A DNA stretch of 64,000 nucleotides from the NCBI RefSeq assembly GCF_014212175.1, contig NZ_JACJVR010000052.1, positions 86,339 to 150,338 on the forward strand. Direction: 5' to 3'. The number at the start of each line of letters is the position of its first letter. Positions within the stretch are counted from its first letter, which is position 1. Source of the DNA: Cohnella xylanilytica (GTDB taxonomy: Bacteria > Bacillota > Bacilli > Paenibacillales > Paenibacillaceae). The translations under genes were made by a program, and so were the position numbers. This document shows positions 42,500 through 51,091 of the stretch, one piece after another. The notes under the pieces are model-generated. The model was not told the DNA's origin and made no database searches. It worked only from the letters and a program-made list of their open reading frames with translations.

Positions 42500-43519
42500 T
42501 CAAAGGCTGAGCCTACGCTCTTCGCTCTCCCGCGAACCCGGCGCTGCCAGGCCGGCGGGATCCTCTCCCTTGCCCAGGCTGCGGCCGATCCGCCAGCCGA
42601 AGGTGGCGGCGAGCACCTGCTGGAACAGCATGCCGCTGATGACCGGCAAGGAGACGGCGGGCGGGAAGTATTGGACCGCCAGCACCGCTCCCGCGCTCAG
42701 GTTGCGCATCCCGGAGTTGAACTGGACGGCGACGGAATCCTCCCGGTTCCAGCGGAACCAGGAGGAGACCGCCCAGCCGATCAGATAGCCGGTCACGACC
42801 GTCGCGAGGGTGACGGCGATAATCGTCGCCATCCGCGCGTCGGCGTGCCTGAGCTCCCCGGAGATCGTCGAGCCGTTGATGGCCACGACGGCGAAGAGAC
42901 CGACCTTGACGAGCGGGGCGAGCGGCGGCCCCCATGTCCGGTTGACGCTTCCCTTCGTCCATTGATTGAGCAGCATGCCGGCGGCCGACGGAACGACGAT
43001 CATCCACAGCAGCCCCTTCATCATCTCCCACGTCCGAATCTCGACGGCCGCCCCCATCAGGACGTGCAAGCTGGCCGGGACGATCAGGGGCGACAGCAGC
43101 GTATCGATCAGAATCAAGGCCAGCGTCAGGGCCAGGTTGCCGTTATAGATCGTCACCCAGACGACGCTGACGACGCCGGTCGGAATGACGAACAGCAAGA
43201 CGAAGCCCGTCACGACGTAGGGATCGTCCGAGAAAAAGAGGCTGCCCGCCGCCCACCCGATCAAAGGCATGACGACGTGCAGAATCGCCAGGAGCCACAG
43301 CAGCTTCCCCGGTCTCCGAAGCACGCGCGCCATGTCGGCGAAGCTCGTCTTCAAGCTTCCGACGAAGGTCATGACCGCGAAGATCCACGGCACGGCCCAT
43401 TCGTAAGCCGTCAGCCGCGTCCCGCTCAGCACCCCGACCAGGATGGCCGTCGGCGTGATCAGCGGCATGATTTTCTCCAAGGCTCCGTTCACCCGGACAA
43501 GCGCTTCCCGTATTCCCAT
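42500..43519 (-). CDS. Bile acid:sodium symporter family (BASS) transporter
   Basis: This 339-aa membrane protein has about nine or ten helices. Family segments include the N-terminal ILVGVLSGTRLTAYEWAVPW, FVGSLKTSFADMARVLRRPG, DDPYVVTGFVLLFVIPTGVV and SVAVQFNSGMRNLSAGAVLA. These are the regions that hold sodium in the BASS fold. The substrate could be a keto acid, pantoate or other organic anion. It cannot be decided. The ATG at 43519 lacks a strong ribosome-binding site (AGAGGGATAGCAGCC). It may share a transcript with the MBL-fold gene 150 bp upstream. Confidence 0.9.
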   Translation of the reverse strand: MGIREALVRVNGALEKIMPLITPTAILVGVLSGTRLTAYEWAVPWIFAVMTFVGSLKTSFADMARVLRRPGKLLWLLAILHVVMPLIGWAAGSLFFSDDPYVVTGFVLLFVIPTGVVSVVWVTIYNGNLALTLALILIDTLLSPLIVPASLHVLMGAAVEIRTWEMMKGLLWMIVVPSAAGMLLNQWTKGSVNRTWGPPLAPLVKVGLFAVVAINGSTISGELRHADARMATIIAVTLATVVTGYLIGWAVSSWFRWNREDSVAVQFNSGMRNLSAGAVLAVQYFPPAVSLPVISGMLFQQVLAATFGWRIGRSLGKGEDPAGLAAPGSRESEERRLSL

Positions 43520-43669
43520 GGCTGCTATCCCTCTTCCCGTATGCTATCCGACCTGCGACGCTTCCCCGCCTACCCGTCGACTGCGAATTGCCGCTTAAGG
43601 CTGCTCGCGCGCAACGCCAGCCGCCCGCTCGCCCGCTTGCCGCCCTCTCTTGCCGCCGCGATTGGCCGC

Positions 43670-44731
43670 TTATTCGGCCGCTTGTTCCGAAGGCCCGTAC
43701 CGAACGACGCGGCGGCCGTCCGGATCGCGGCCCTCGGTTCGAACGGCGCCGCCCGCCAGCGTCAACCGCTCCAGGTGCGCGATCGTCTCCGCCATCGCGA
43801 ACCGCAGATTGTGCGGATTGCCGCGAAGATGCTTCCCGAACAGCAGCTCGCACATCTCGAAGGACGTCGTCCCCTCCCCCGCTCCGTCCGCCTTCGATGC
43901 CGGATCGCGGTCCCCGAGCAGCTCTCGCATCCGCAGCAGCCGCCTGTCGTGATGCTCGAGCAGGCGCGAGATTCTCTCCGAAGCGTTCGGGAACGGATCC
44001 CGATGTCCGGGGTAGGCGTACGCCTCGCCGACTCTCCGCATCTCCCGCAGGCTCGCCAGATACGAGCCCAGCGGATCCGGGTCGGCGTCCGGCATCCAGC
44101 CGATGTTCGGCGTAATGTCCGGCAGCACCTGGTCGCCGCACAGGACGACGCCCGTCTCCGGGTCGTAGAAGCTGATGTGGCCCGGAGCGTGGCCTTCCCC
44201 GCCGATCAGCTCCCACGACCGCCCGGCCATCTCGAACCGTTCCCCCGCGGGAGGCAGCGGCCGAACGTCCTCCGGATGGGGAAGCACCTGCCCGAACACG
44301 CCCCGCAGGTGGCCGCGCATCCCTTCCGTCAGCTCCTCCGGAAGACCGTGCTCCCGGAACGCCGCGATCAGCTCCCCGGAGAACGTCTCGCGCTCTCCCC
44401 ACAGCCGCATCGCGTACCTTCGGGCCGTCATGGACAGATGGACGGGCGCCCCCGTTCTCTCCTGGAACCAGCCCGACAAGCCGTAATGATCGGGGTGGTG
44501 ATGCGTCAGGACGATTCTGCGAATGTCTCCCCAACGGATGCCGAGGCTCTTCAACGTCTCTTCCCAGAACGCTTCCGTATCGGCCGAACGCAGGCCGGGG
44601 TCGATGAGCGTCCAGGCGCCGCCTTCCTCGGGCAGAAGATAGGCGTTGACCCACTTGAGCGAGAACGGCACCGGAACCTTCGCCCGGATCCAGCCGTTCT
44701 CATGGCGCGTAACCGCAGCCTGCTCCCTCAT
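43670..44731 (-). CDS. MBL-fold metallo-hydrolase
   Basis: This 353-aa protein has the metallo-beta-lactamase signature THHHPDHYG, which binds the two metals, preceded by WTLIDPGLRSADTEAFWEET. Further ligands are likely in the GEGHAPGHISFYDPETGVVL and CGDQVLPDITPNIGW segments, and AYPGHRDPF gives the final His. A C-terminal helical extension (VGEAYAYPGHRDPFPNASER, then ELLFGKHLRGNPHNLRFAMA) resembles the winged-helix tail of LACTB2-like MBL proteins. The substrate is unknown. The start overlaps a longer upstream frame in ATGA configuration, discussed in the next gap. Confidence 0.9.
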   Translation of the reverse strand: MREQAAVTRHENGWIRAKVPVPFSLKWVNAYLLPEEGGAWTLIDPGLRSADTEAFWEETLKSLGIRWGDIRRIVLTHHHPDHYGLSGWFQERTGAPVHLSMTARRYAMRLWGERETFSGELIAAFREHGLPEELTEGMRGHLRGVFGQVLPHPEDVRPLPPAGERFEMAGRSWELIGGEGHAPGHISFYDPETGVVLCGDQVLPDITPNIGWMPDADPDPLGSYLASLREMRRVGEAYAYPGHRDPFPNASERISRLLEHHDRRLLRMRELLGDRDPASKADGAGEGTTSFEMCELLFGKHLRGNPHNLRFAMAETIAHLERLTLAGGAVRTEGRDPDGRRVVRYGPSEQAAE

Positions 44732-45493
44732 CCCGCTCGCCTCCCTATCGGATCGGGGCGGGCGGAAGCCCCGGCCTCGCAGCCGGAACCCCCGCAGTCT
44801 CCCCGAACTTGTCCCGGCTTCGGTCCCGCTTGCTCCGGCAGGCGACTTCGGACGTGCGATTCGCTCGGGTAGCCGATCGGGAGCTTGCCTCCCGGCTTCC
44901 GCTCTCTATGAATCTCTCGCACAGCCTTCGAAGGATCGCCGGGTTCCGCGAAGCAGCCGAACGACGTGAACCTGTCGTCCGCCGCGTCGCGCGAACGATC
45001 CCCGGACGGGAGACCTCTCCTGCTCCCGCGGATCCGTTCGACTTCGCCCTCCGCGTCGCCTTCGCGGGCGCGGGCCCCTTCGGGCGCTTCCGCCCGGCGC
45101 GTCAAGGCGGCCGCTTCGCGCTTGGCGCCGCGCCGGTCCCGACGGCGGCAGACGATCCCCTTCTTTTCTTCGAAGCTCCGTTCATACCATTCGCGATACA
45201 TCCGTGTTCGTAGACTCCTTCCAATCGACAAGGACGGACTCTCCCCCGGTCTCGGGTCAAGCCTAATTTCGTCCGGGGGGCGTCTTCCCCTCCGCCCTCA
45301 TCTTGCCATTTCGCCCGTCGCGGCGCGGTTTTCAGCCCGCTTTTCACGTTTCCAGTATAGCGTTTTTCCCCGAATGTGGCCAATCACCGATGGATAGATG
45401 TCCTCATATGATGGAGTATTCTCGCATGCCCCCGGGAAGGAAGCCTACGAGGCCTTCACCACAGAATTCGACACGGTGGAAGGAGAACGAAGC
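44732..45493. other. Long gap without a convincing gene
   Basis: There is no recognisable protein in 760 bp. On the minus strand a frame from an ATG at 45201 to a TGA at 44728 (157 codons, overlapping the MBL start as ATGA) begins MYREWYERSFEEKKGIVCRR. It then becomes Arg/Gly/Ala/Glu-rich, as antisense frames in GC-rich DNA do. I regard it as undecided. Just upstream of the YheC/D cluster, 45355-45420 is more AT-rich (GTATAGCG, CATATGATG) and probably holds the sporulation promoter of that cluster. Confidence 0.4.
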
Positions 45494-46864
45494 ATGTCCA
45501 CCCCGAAAATCGACGTCCAGGTCATCAGCTCCGGCATCTTGTCCGAAGACGTCCTCATGCTGGGGGAATCCGTGATCAAGCAAGCGAAAATCCCGGTCCA
45601 GCAGCAGCTTGTGCTTCAATTCGGCTCGCTCAGGCAGTCCGTGTCGGTCGTATCCGTCCCCCGTTACGAAGGCATCCGCATCAGCCACTCGCTTGCCAGG
45701 AGAATGGGAGTGACCACCGGAACGCCGCTGCGGCTGCAGTACCGGACGGCTTCGCGCACGCTTGCTCTCGGCCCGCTACTGGGAGTTCTCGTCAGCCGGG
45801 ACTATCCGGACCAGTCCGACAAGCCGTTCGGGGCCATCACGATGTTCTGCCGGGAGCTCGCCGACACCTGCCGCGCCCAAGGCACGCACGTGTATTTCTT
45901 CACGCCGCAAAGCATTCATACCGACCTGAAGAACGTAGAAGGGTGGGTGTATCATTCGAACGGTTGGCACCGGGCGACGCTGCCCGCGCCGGACGTCGTC
46001 AACAACCGGCTGACGTCCCGGAAGCTGGAGAACCGTCCGATCGTGCAGCAGTTCATCCGCGACATCAAGCAGCGGTACGGAGGGGTCGTGTTCAACGAGA
46101 AGTTCCTCGACAAGTCGGAAGTGTTCGATGCGTTAAAGAACGATTCGTCCCTGCAGAAGTACTTGCCGGAATCGCACTCCCTGCGTAACTACACGATGCT
46201 CAAAAGCATGTGCTCCCGCTATCCGGTCGTGTTCCTCAAGCCGGTGCGGGGTTCGCTGGGCAAAGGGATCATCCGGCTGTCGCGGCTCGGCGGCGAAGGC
46301 TGGCAGGCGTCGTTCACGACCGTCGGAGGGACGCGCAAGCAGAGCTACCCGAACCTGCTAAAGTTCTTCTCCGCGATCTCCGGCAAGATGAAGACGGTCC
46401 GCTATCTCGTTCAGCAGGGCTTGACGCTGATCGAGGCGTCCGGCAGGCCGATCGACTTCCGGGCGCTCACGCAGAAGAACGCCACCGGCAAGTGGGTCGT
46501 GACGTCCATCGTCGGCCGTACCGCCGGCAACCAGCATTACGTGTCGAACCTCGCCCGCGGCGGCACTCTCGCGACGGTCCGCGAGTCCGTGGCCAAATCC
46601 AACTTGCCCGCCGCGTATAGAGGGGATGCCTCCGCCCGGCTGACCCGGGCGGCGCTCGACATCGCGAAGGGAATCGACGCGCATATTCCGGCCCACTTCG
46701 GAGAGCTCGGCATCGACCTGGCCTTGGACACGGGAGGGCGAATCTGGCTGCTCGAAGTCAATTCGAAGCCTTCCAAGAACGATAACACCCCATTAAACGA
46801 AGGGAAAATCCGCCCGTCGGTGCGGATGATGATTCAATATGCCCGTTATCTGTCCGGCTTCTGA
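45494..46864 (+). CDS. YheC/YheD-family ATP-grasp protein 1 (long form)
   Basis: This 456-aa protein starts at an ATG following GGAAGGAGAACGAAGC. Residues 1-95 form a beta-rich N-terminal domain (LVLQFGSLRQSVSVVSVPRY, RMGVTTGTPLRLQYRTASRT), present only in long members. After LGPLLGVLVSRDYPD comes the ATP-grasp core, with the nucleotide loop VVFLKPVRGSLGKGIIRLSR and the magnesium-binding end IDLALDTGGRIWLLEVNSKP. B. subtilis YheC and YheD are spore-coat associated with unknown chemistry. An ATP-dependent carboxylate-amine ligase activity is expected from the fold. It is first of five tandem paralogues. Confidence 0.9.
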   Translation: MSTPKIDVQVISSGILSEDVLMLGESVIKQAKIPVQQQLVLQFGSLRQSVSVVSVPRYEGIRISHSLARRMGVTTGTPLRLQYRTASRTLALGPLLGVLVSRDYPDQSDKPFGAITMFCRELADTCRAQGTHVYFFTPQSIHTDLKNVEGWVYHSNGWHRATLPAPDVVNNRLTSRKLENRPIVQQFIRDIKQRYGGVVFNEKFLDKSEVFDALKNDSSLQKYLPESHSLRNYTMLKSMCSRYPVVFLKPVRGSLGKGIIRLSRLGGEGWQASFTTVGGTRKQSYPNLLKFFSAISGKMKTVRYLVQQGLTLIEASGRPIDFRALTQKNATGKWVVTSIVGRTAGNQHYVSNLARGGTLATVRESVAKSNLPAAYRGDASARLTRAALDIAKGIDAHIPAHFGELGIDLALDTGGRIWLLEVNSKPSKNDNTPLNEGKIRPSVRMMIQYARYLSGF

Positions 46865-48050
46865 CACGCTGAAGGTCGCCGAATCCGTCCGCAAGCCGCG
46901 AAGAAGCGGCGGGGCTGCCGCGCCCGCCGGCCTCGCGCTCGGCATCGCCGTCTGCGAGCGCGAAGGGAACGTCCCCTTCGCCGAAGCGTCCTTCGTCCGC
47001 CGCCTGATCGCCTCCGGTCCGGCTTACGGGCTCGACGTGTTCGCGTTCGCGCCGTCCAGCTACAGCGACGAGCGCGGCACGGTCCGCGCCTGGATCTGGA
47101 ACGGCGGCTGGTCGCGGGAGGAGCGGGCGGCTCCGGCTCTCGCTTACGACCGGGGATGGCCGCGGGATCGCGAAGAACGCGCGGGCTTCCGGGCGGGCTT
47201 AAGCCGCATGTCGAAGACGCGGGGATTGAAGCTGTTGAACGGCCGCCTGCCCGGCAAGGCCGAAGTCTACCGCGCGTTGTCCCGGGATGCCGGGCTTCGG
47301 CGCTGGCTGCCGCCCACGGCCGCCTATCGGGGGACTTCGTCCCTGGCGGAGTGGCTCGGCCGGAGGGGCGGGGCCGCCTTCCTCAAGCCTTCGAACGGCT
47401 CCCAAGGCCGCGGAGTCGTCGCCGTCGCCCGAGAAGAGCCCGGCGGCGGGCTCGTTCGCCTGAGCGGCCGCACCGGAGCCAACCGTTCCTTCCGGATCGG
47501 CGGTATTCGGGAAGCGGAAGCGCTCCGCCGCATCGATCGCTGGATCGGCGGCCGCCCGTATGTCATGCAGCCGCTTCTCGAGCTTCGGGGAGCGGACGAA
47601 GAGCCGTTCGATCTGCGCGTCCTGATGCAGCGCGGCGGCCAGGGAAGCTGGACGACGGCGGGAACCGCCGTCCGCTGCGGTCGCAGCGGCGCCGTGACCG
47701 CCAATCTGCACGGAGGAGGAACTCCCCGAAGCGCGGAAGGTTACTTGACGGAGCTCTTCGGCGGCCGGGCCGCGGCCGGGCTGCTGGAAGAGCTCCGGGA
47801 GGCCGCGGCCTCCGTCGTGGAACGGCTGGAGGAATCGTTCGGAAGGTTCGCCGAGCTAGGCCTCGACTTCGGGATCGACCGGTCGGGCAAACTTTGGTTC
47901 CTGGAAGCAAACGCCAAACCCGGGCGCGCCTCCATGGCGTGCGCCGGCGGAGCCGCGGCTGCGGAAGCCGCCGAGCGGCCGCTCGCTTACGCCCGATACA
48001 TCCTGCTTCGATCACCTGGGAGGGTATTTCATGAGTTTGACTCAATGTAA
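46839..48050 (+). CDS. YheC/YheD-family ATP-grasp protein 2 (short, diverged)
   Basis: This 403-aa protein overlaps the previous gene by 26 bp. It lacks the N-terminal beta domain and begins its core at GLALGIAVCEREGNVPFAEA. The nucleotide loop is AAFLKPSNGSQGRGVVAVAR and the metal-binding end is GIDRSGKLWFLEANAKPGRA, so catalytic residues are retained. It is the most diverged and most Gly/Ala/Arg-rich member. It lacks the xNRxxxRK-type segment seen after PDVVNNRL in protein 1, having LAYDRGWPRDREER instead. A change of substrate specificity is possible. Confidence 0.87.
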   Translation: MPVICPASDTLKVAESVRKPRRSGGAAAPAGLALGIAVCEREGNVPFAEASFVRRLIASGPAYGLDVFAFAPSSYSDERGTVRAWIWNGGWSREERAAPALAYDRGWPRDREERAGFRAGLSRMSKTRGLKLLNGRLPGKAEVYRALSRDAGLRRWLPPTAAYRGTSSLAEWLGRRGGAAFLKPSNGSQGRGVVAVAREEPGGGLVRLSGRTGANRSFRIGGIREAEALRRIDRWIGGRPYVMQPLLELRGADEEPFDLRVLMQRGGQGSWTTAGTAVRCGRSGAVTANLHGGGTPRSAEGYLTELFGGRAAAGLLEELREAAASVVERLEESFGRFAELGLDFGIDRSGKLWFLEANAKPGRASMACAGGAAAAEAAERPLAYARYILLRSPGRVFHEFDSM

Positions 48051-49410
48051 CGTCCACTTCACCCAGCAGCCGGAGAGAATCGTCTGGTTCTCCAGCCCCC
48101 TCGCGAAGCTCCTGAAGCTGAACGGACGTAAATCGGTTAACGTCAAGCTCGGCCGGGATACCGTGCCGGCCACGGTCCGCACCATCAATCGCAAAGGCCA
48201 TCACGTCTTCCTGTCGGCGGGTCTTCGCAGGTCCGTCCGGATTCCGAAGACCGGCAACGTCTTTATCGCCGCCGCCGAGAACGAGGAGATTCAGCTCGGC
48301 CCGCTGATCGGCATTCTGACGGACAGCGGGACCCGCTCGTCGGCCGCGCCGTTCGGGGTCCGGACGTCGTTCGTCAAGCAGCTGCTCCAGCTCGGGCAGA
48401 AAAAAGCCTACTTCTTCGCGTTCACTCCCCGCGACATCAACTGGCAGCAGGAGACCGTCCACGGATGGTTCCTGGACGGAGGCGGCGGCTGGATCCGCAA
48501 GGTCGTCCCGCTGCCGGACGTCGTATACAACCGGCTCTCGAGCCGCCGCGCGGAGACGGGAGCGGCGATCACCGCCCTCCGCGACCGGTTCGTCAAGAAG
48601 AAGATTCCCTTCTTCAACTGGAGCTTCTTCAACAAGTCGGACGTCTACAGCCTGCTCGACAAAGATCCGGAGGCGCTGCGCCATCTGCCCGAATCGGTCA
48701 ATAATCCCGCTCCCGAGAAGATCAGGGAGCTGCTGGAGAAGCATCAGTTCCTGTACTACAAGCCGACGGGCGGCAGTCTCGGCAACGGCATCTACCGGCT
48801 GACGTACCATCCCCGCAGGGGATACTTCGCCCGATACCGGCGCAACGGCGCGAACGTGCTGCTCAGATTCAACAACTTCTCCAGCCTCATGAAGATGCTG
48901 CGGACGCGCCACGGCAGCGGCCTGTCGAGCTACGTCGTCCAGCAGGGGATCCGGCTCATCGAGATCGAGAATTGCCCGATCGACTTCCGGTTCCACATGC
49001 ACAAGGACGGCAACAACAACTGGGTCGTCGCCGGGATCGGCGCCAAGAAGGCCGGACGCGGAAGCGTGACGACCCATATCAAGAACGGCGGCTCGCTCAT
49101 GACGCCGGAGCATGCCCTGGGCCGGACGTTCGGAGACCGCGCCCAGGAGGTTCTCGCGGATGCGAAGCAGGTCGCCATTCGGCTCTCGGAAGCGATCGAA
49201 CGCAATTACGCGCATACGCTGGGCGAGCTGGGGCTGGACATCGGCATCGATCGGGACGCCAACGTCTGGATGTTCGAAGCGAACGCCAAGCCGGGGAGGT
49301 CGATCTTCAAGCATCCCGCCTTGAAGGAACAAGGGCGCGCGTCACTCGAGTACATTCTTGACCATTGCCTGTACTTGAGCAAATTCCGCAGGAAGGAAGA
49401 ATCGTCATGA
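48031..49410 (+). CDS. YheC/YheD-family ATP-grasp protein 3 (long form)
   Basis: This 459-aa protein overlaps protein 2 by 20 bp. The start ATG follows GGGAGGGTATTTC. The N-terminal beta domain (LLKLNGRKSVNVKLGRDTVP, GLRRSVRIPKTGNVFIAAAE) matches that of protein 1. The core starts at LGPLIGILTDSGTR. The loop is YYKPTGGSLGNGIYRLTYHP and the metal-binding end is GIDRDANVWMFEANAKPGRS. PDVVYNRLSSRRAE corresponds to the conserved mid-region. All catalytic positions look intact. Confidence 0.9.
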   Translation: MSLTQCNVHFTQQPERIVWFSSPLAKLLKLNGRKSVNVKLGRDTVPATVRTINRKGHHVFLSAGLRRSVRIPKTGNVFIAAAENEEIQLGPLIGILTDSGTRSSAAPFGVRTSFVKQLLQLGQKKAYFFAFTPRDINWQQETVHGWFLDGGGGWIRKVVPLPDVVYNRLSSRRAETGAAITALRDRFVKKKIPFFNWSFFNKSDVYSLLDKDPEALRHLPESVNNPAPEKIRELLEKHQFLYYKPTGGSLGNGIYRLTYHPRRGYFARYRRNGANVLLRFNNFSSLMKMLRTRHGSGLSSYVVQQGIRLIEIENCPIDFRFHMHKDGNNNWVVAGIGAKKAGRGSVTTHIKNGGSLMTPEHALGRTFGDRAQEVLADAKQVAIRLSEAIERNYAHTLGELGLDIGIDRDANVWMFEANAKPGRSIFKHPALKEQGRASLEYILDHCLYLSKFRRKEESS

Positions 49411-50582
49411 AGCCGGGAACTCTGACCGCCGAACCTGCCGCGCATGCCGACGCCGCCGCCAACGAGAAGCCCGTGCTGGCGATCTTGACCATCGACGACG
49501 ACATCCAACATTTTCGCGGCAACCGCGCGAACTTCGCCGATCTCCTCGCGACCGGAGAGCAGATGGGGTTCATTGCCTACGTCTTGACCGTCAAGCATCT
49601 GAAGCTGGATCGGCCGCGGCTTCTGGGCTATACGTACGATTCGAAAAGCGAGAATTGGGCGAAGGCTTACTTCCCCCGCCCCGACATCATCTATAACCGG
49701 ATCCCCCAGCGGGAGGACGAGAGGCTGCCTAGGGTGCGCAAGAAGCTCCTCTCCGTCGCCCGCCAGCCCGACATCCAGCTGTTCAACCGGCGCTTCTTCA
49801 ACAAGTGGACGCTGTTCCAATGGCTCAACGAATCCAAGCAGACGAGGCCCTTCATCCCGGAGACGAAGAGGCTGACGGAGTCGCTCGTGCTGTCCAGCCT
49901 GCTGCGGCGGCATTCGCATCTCTATCTGAAGCCCGTGCGCGGCAAAGCCGGGGTCGGCATCATGTCGGTCCGGGTTCAGCCGGAGAAGAACCTGCCTTAC
50001 CGGCTGCAGATTCAAGAAGAGAAGGGAAGCCGCACCTACCGCTGCGCGACGATGAACAAGTTGTGGGACCGGGTGCTGAAGCAGTCCCGGGCCGTCGGCG
50101 AGCCCTATATCGCCCAGCAGGGCATCACGCTCGCCTCGGTGAACGGCCGTCCCTTCGATCTGCGGGCCCTCGTGCAGAAGAACATCTCGGGACAATGGGA
50201 ATTGACCGGAATCGGCGCCCGGGTCGCGGGGGATACGAGCATTACGACCCACGTCCCCCGCGGCGGTTATATCGACGAGCCCGAGAAGCTGCTCGTCTCC
50301 GTGTTCGGCCAGGAGAAGGCGCAGAAGGTGTTGGCGAAGGTGAGGAGCACCGTCCTGCTGCTGGCCCGGCAGATCGAGCGGTCGTCGAAGCACCGGATGG
50401 GGGAGATGTCGATGGACCTGGGCGTGGACGCCTCGGGCGGACTGTGGTTCTTCGAAGCGAACTCCAAGCCGATGAAGTTCGACGAGCCCCACATCCGCAA
50501 GAAATCGTTGGAGCAGATTTTCCGCTACAGCCAATATCTCTATCATACGGCCAGGCAGCACAAAGGGGGCGTCAGCCCGTGA
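49407..50582 (+). CDS. YheC/YheD-family ATP-grasp protein 4 (short form)
   Basis: This 391-aa protein starts at an ATG at 49407 that overlaps the protein 3 stop (ATGA) and follows GGAAGGAAGAATCGTC. It has no N-terminal beta domain. The core begins with KPVLAILTIDDDIQHFRGNR. PDIIYNRIPQREDERLPRVR is the mid motif, YLKPVRGKAGVGIMSVRVQP the nucleotide loop and GVDASGGLWFFEANSKPMKF the metal-binding end. It is coupled by GTGA to the acetyltransferase gene that follows. Confidence 0.9.
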   Translation: MKPGTLTAEPAAHADAAANEKPVLAILTIDDDIQHFRGNRANFADLLATGEQMGFIAYVLTVKHLKLDRPRLLGYTYDSKSENWAKAYFPRPDIIYNRIPQREDERLPRVRKKLLSVARQPDIQLFNRRFFNKWTLFQWLNESKQTRPFIPETKRLTESLVLSSLLRRHSHLYLKPVRGKAGVGIMSVRVQPEKNLPYRLQIQEEKGSRTYRCATMNKLWDRVLKQSRAVGEPYIAQQGITLASVNGRPFDLRALVQKNISGQWELTGIGARVAGDTSITTHVPRGGYIDEPEKLLVSVFGQEKAQKVLAKVRSTVLLLARQIERSSKHRMGEMSMDLGVDASGGLWFFEANSKPMKFDEPHIRKKSLEQIFRYSQYLYHTARQHKGGVSP

Positions 50583-51085
50583 ACGTAACCGTATTGGCTC
50601 CGGAAGAGTGGGAACGCCGGAGATTCGCCTTGCTGCGCTTCGCCCGGCGGCACGGCGACCGCCGCATTACGCAGGCCGGGTGGCTGAAGCTGGTCGCCCT
50701 CGACGCGAAGGGCCTCGGCCGTCCCGGCACGGCGGTCGCCGTCGCGTATACGGCGGGCGGCCTGCCCGCCGGCATCGCCTTCGCGGCCGGATACGGCGAG
50801 GAGGCGTGCGTCGTCGCCGTCCATCCGGCGCTGCGCGGCCGGGGGATCGCCCGCGGCCTGCTCGCGAGGCTGGCGGGGGAGTGGGGGCGGCTGACGTGCC
50901 GGGTCGCCTCCGACAACGCCGCGAGCCTCGCCGCCTGCTTCGCGGCCGGGCTCGTCGCCGTCGGCCTGGAAGCCGGGCCGACGGGCAAGCCGACGCTGCG
51001 CATGGTCTATCCGGCGCGGCCGGAAGCCGCCCTTAACGACTCCGGGGCGGCCGACGAGCCGGTCCCGTCGACCGCGCGGGGGTGA
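50579..51085 (+). CDS. GNAT-family acetyltransferase embedded in the YheC/D cluster
   Basis: This 168-aa protein starts at a GTG at 50579 overlapping the previous stop (GTGA). The acetyl-CoA loop is VVAVHPALRGRGIARGLLAR, followed by RVASDNAASLAACFAAGLVA, the usual motif B. It begins VNVTVLAPEEWERRRFALLR. A much longer frame upstream is an out-of-frame shadow of protein 4. Position and coupling suggest it acts on the same product or proteins as the ATP-grasp enzymes, perhaps acetylating an amine made or used by them. This is inference. Confidence 0.82.
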   Translation: MNVTVLAPEEWERRRFALLRFARRHGDRRITQAGWLKLVALDAKGLGRPGTAVAVAYTAGGLPAGIAFAAGYGEEACVVAVHPALRGRGIARGLLARLAGEWGRLTCRVASDNAASLAACFAAGLVAVGLEAGPTGKPTLRMVYPARPEAALNDSGAADEPVPSTARG

Positions 51086-51091
51086 GCCACC

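Noticed and set aside
42284..44872. 862-codon plus-strand frame
   Set aside because: It lies antisense to the BASS transporter and MBL-fold genes, both of which have clear family motifs. Its composition is typical of GC-rich antisense frames.
44728..45201. 157-codon minus-strand gene coupled to the MBL gene
   Set aside because: The ATGA overlap is attractive, but the protein is Arg/Gly/Ala-rich without pattern. I left it as an undecided gap rather than a gene.
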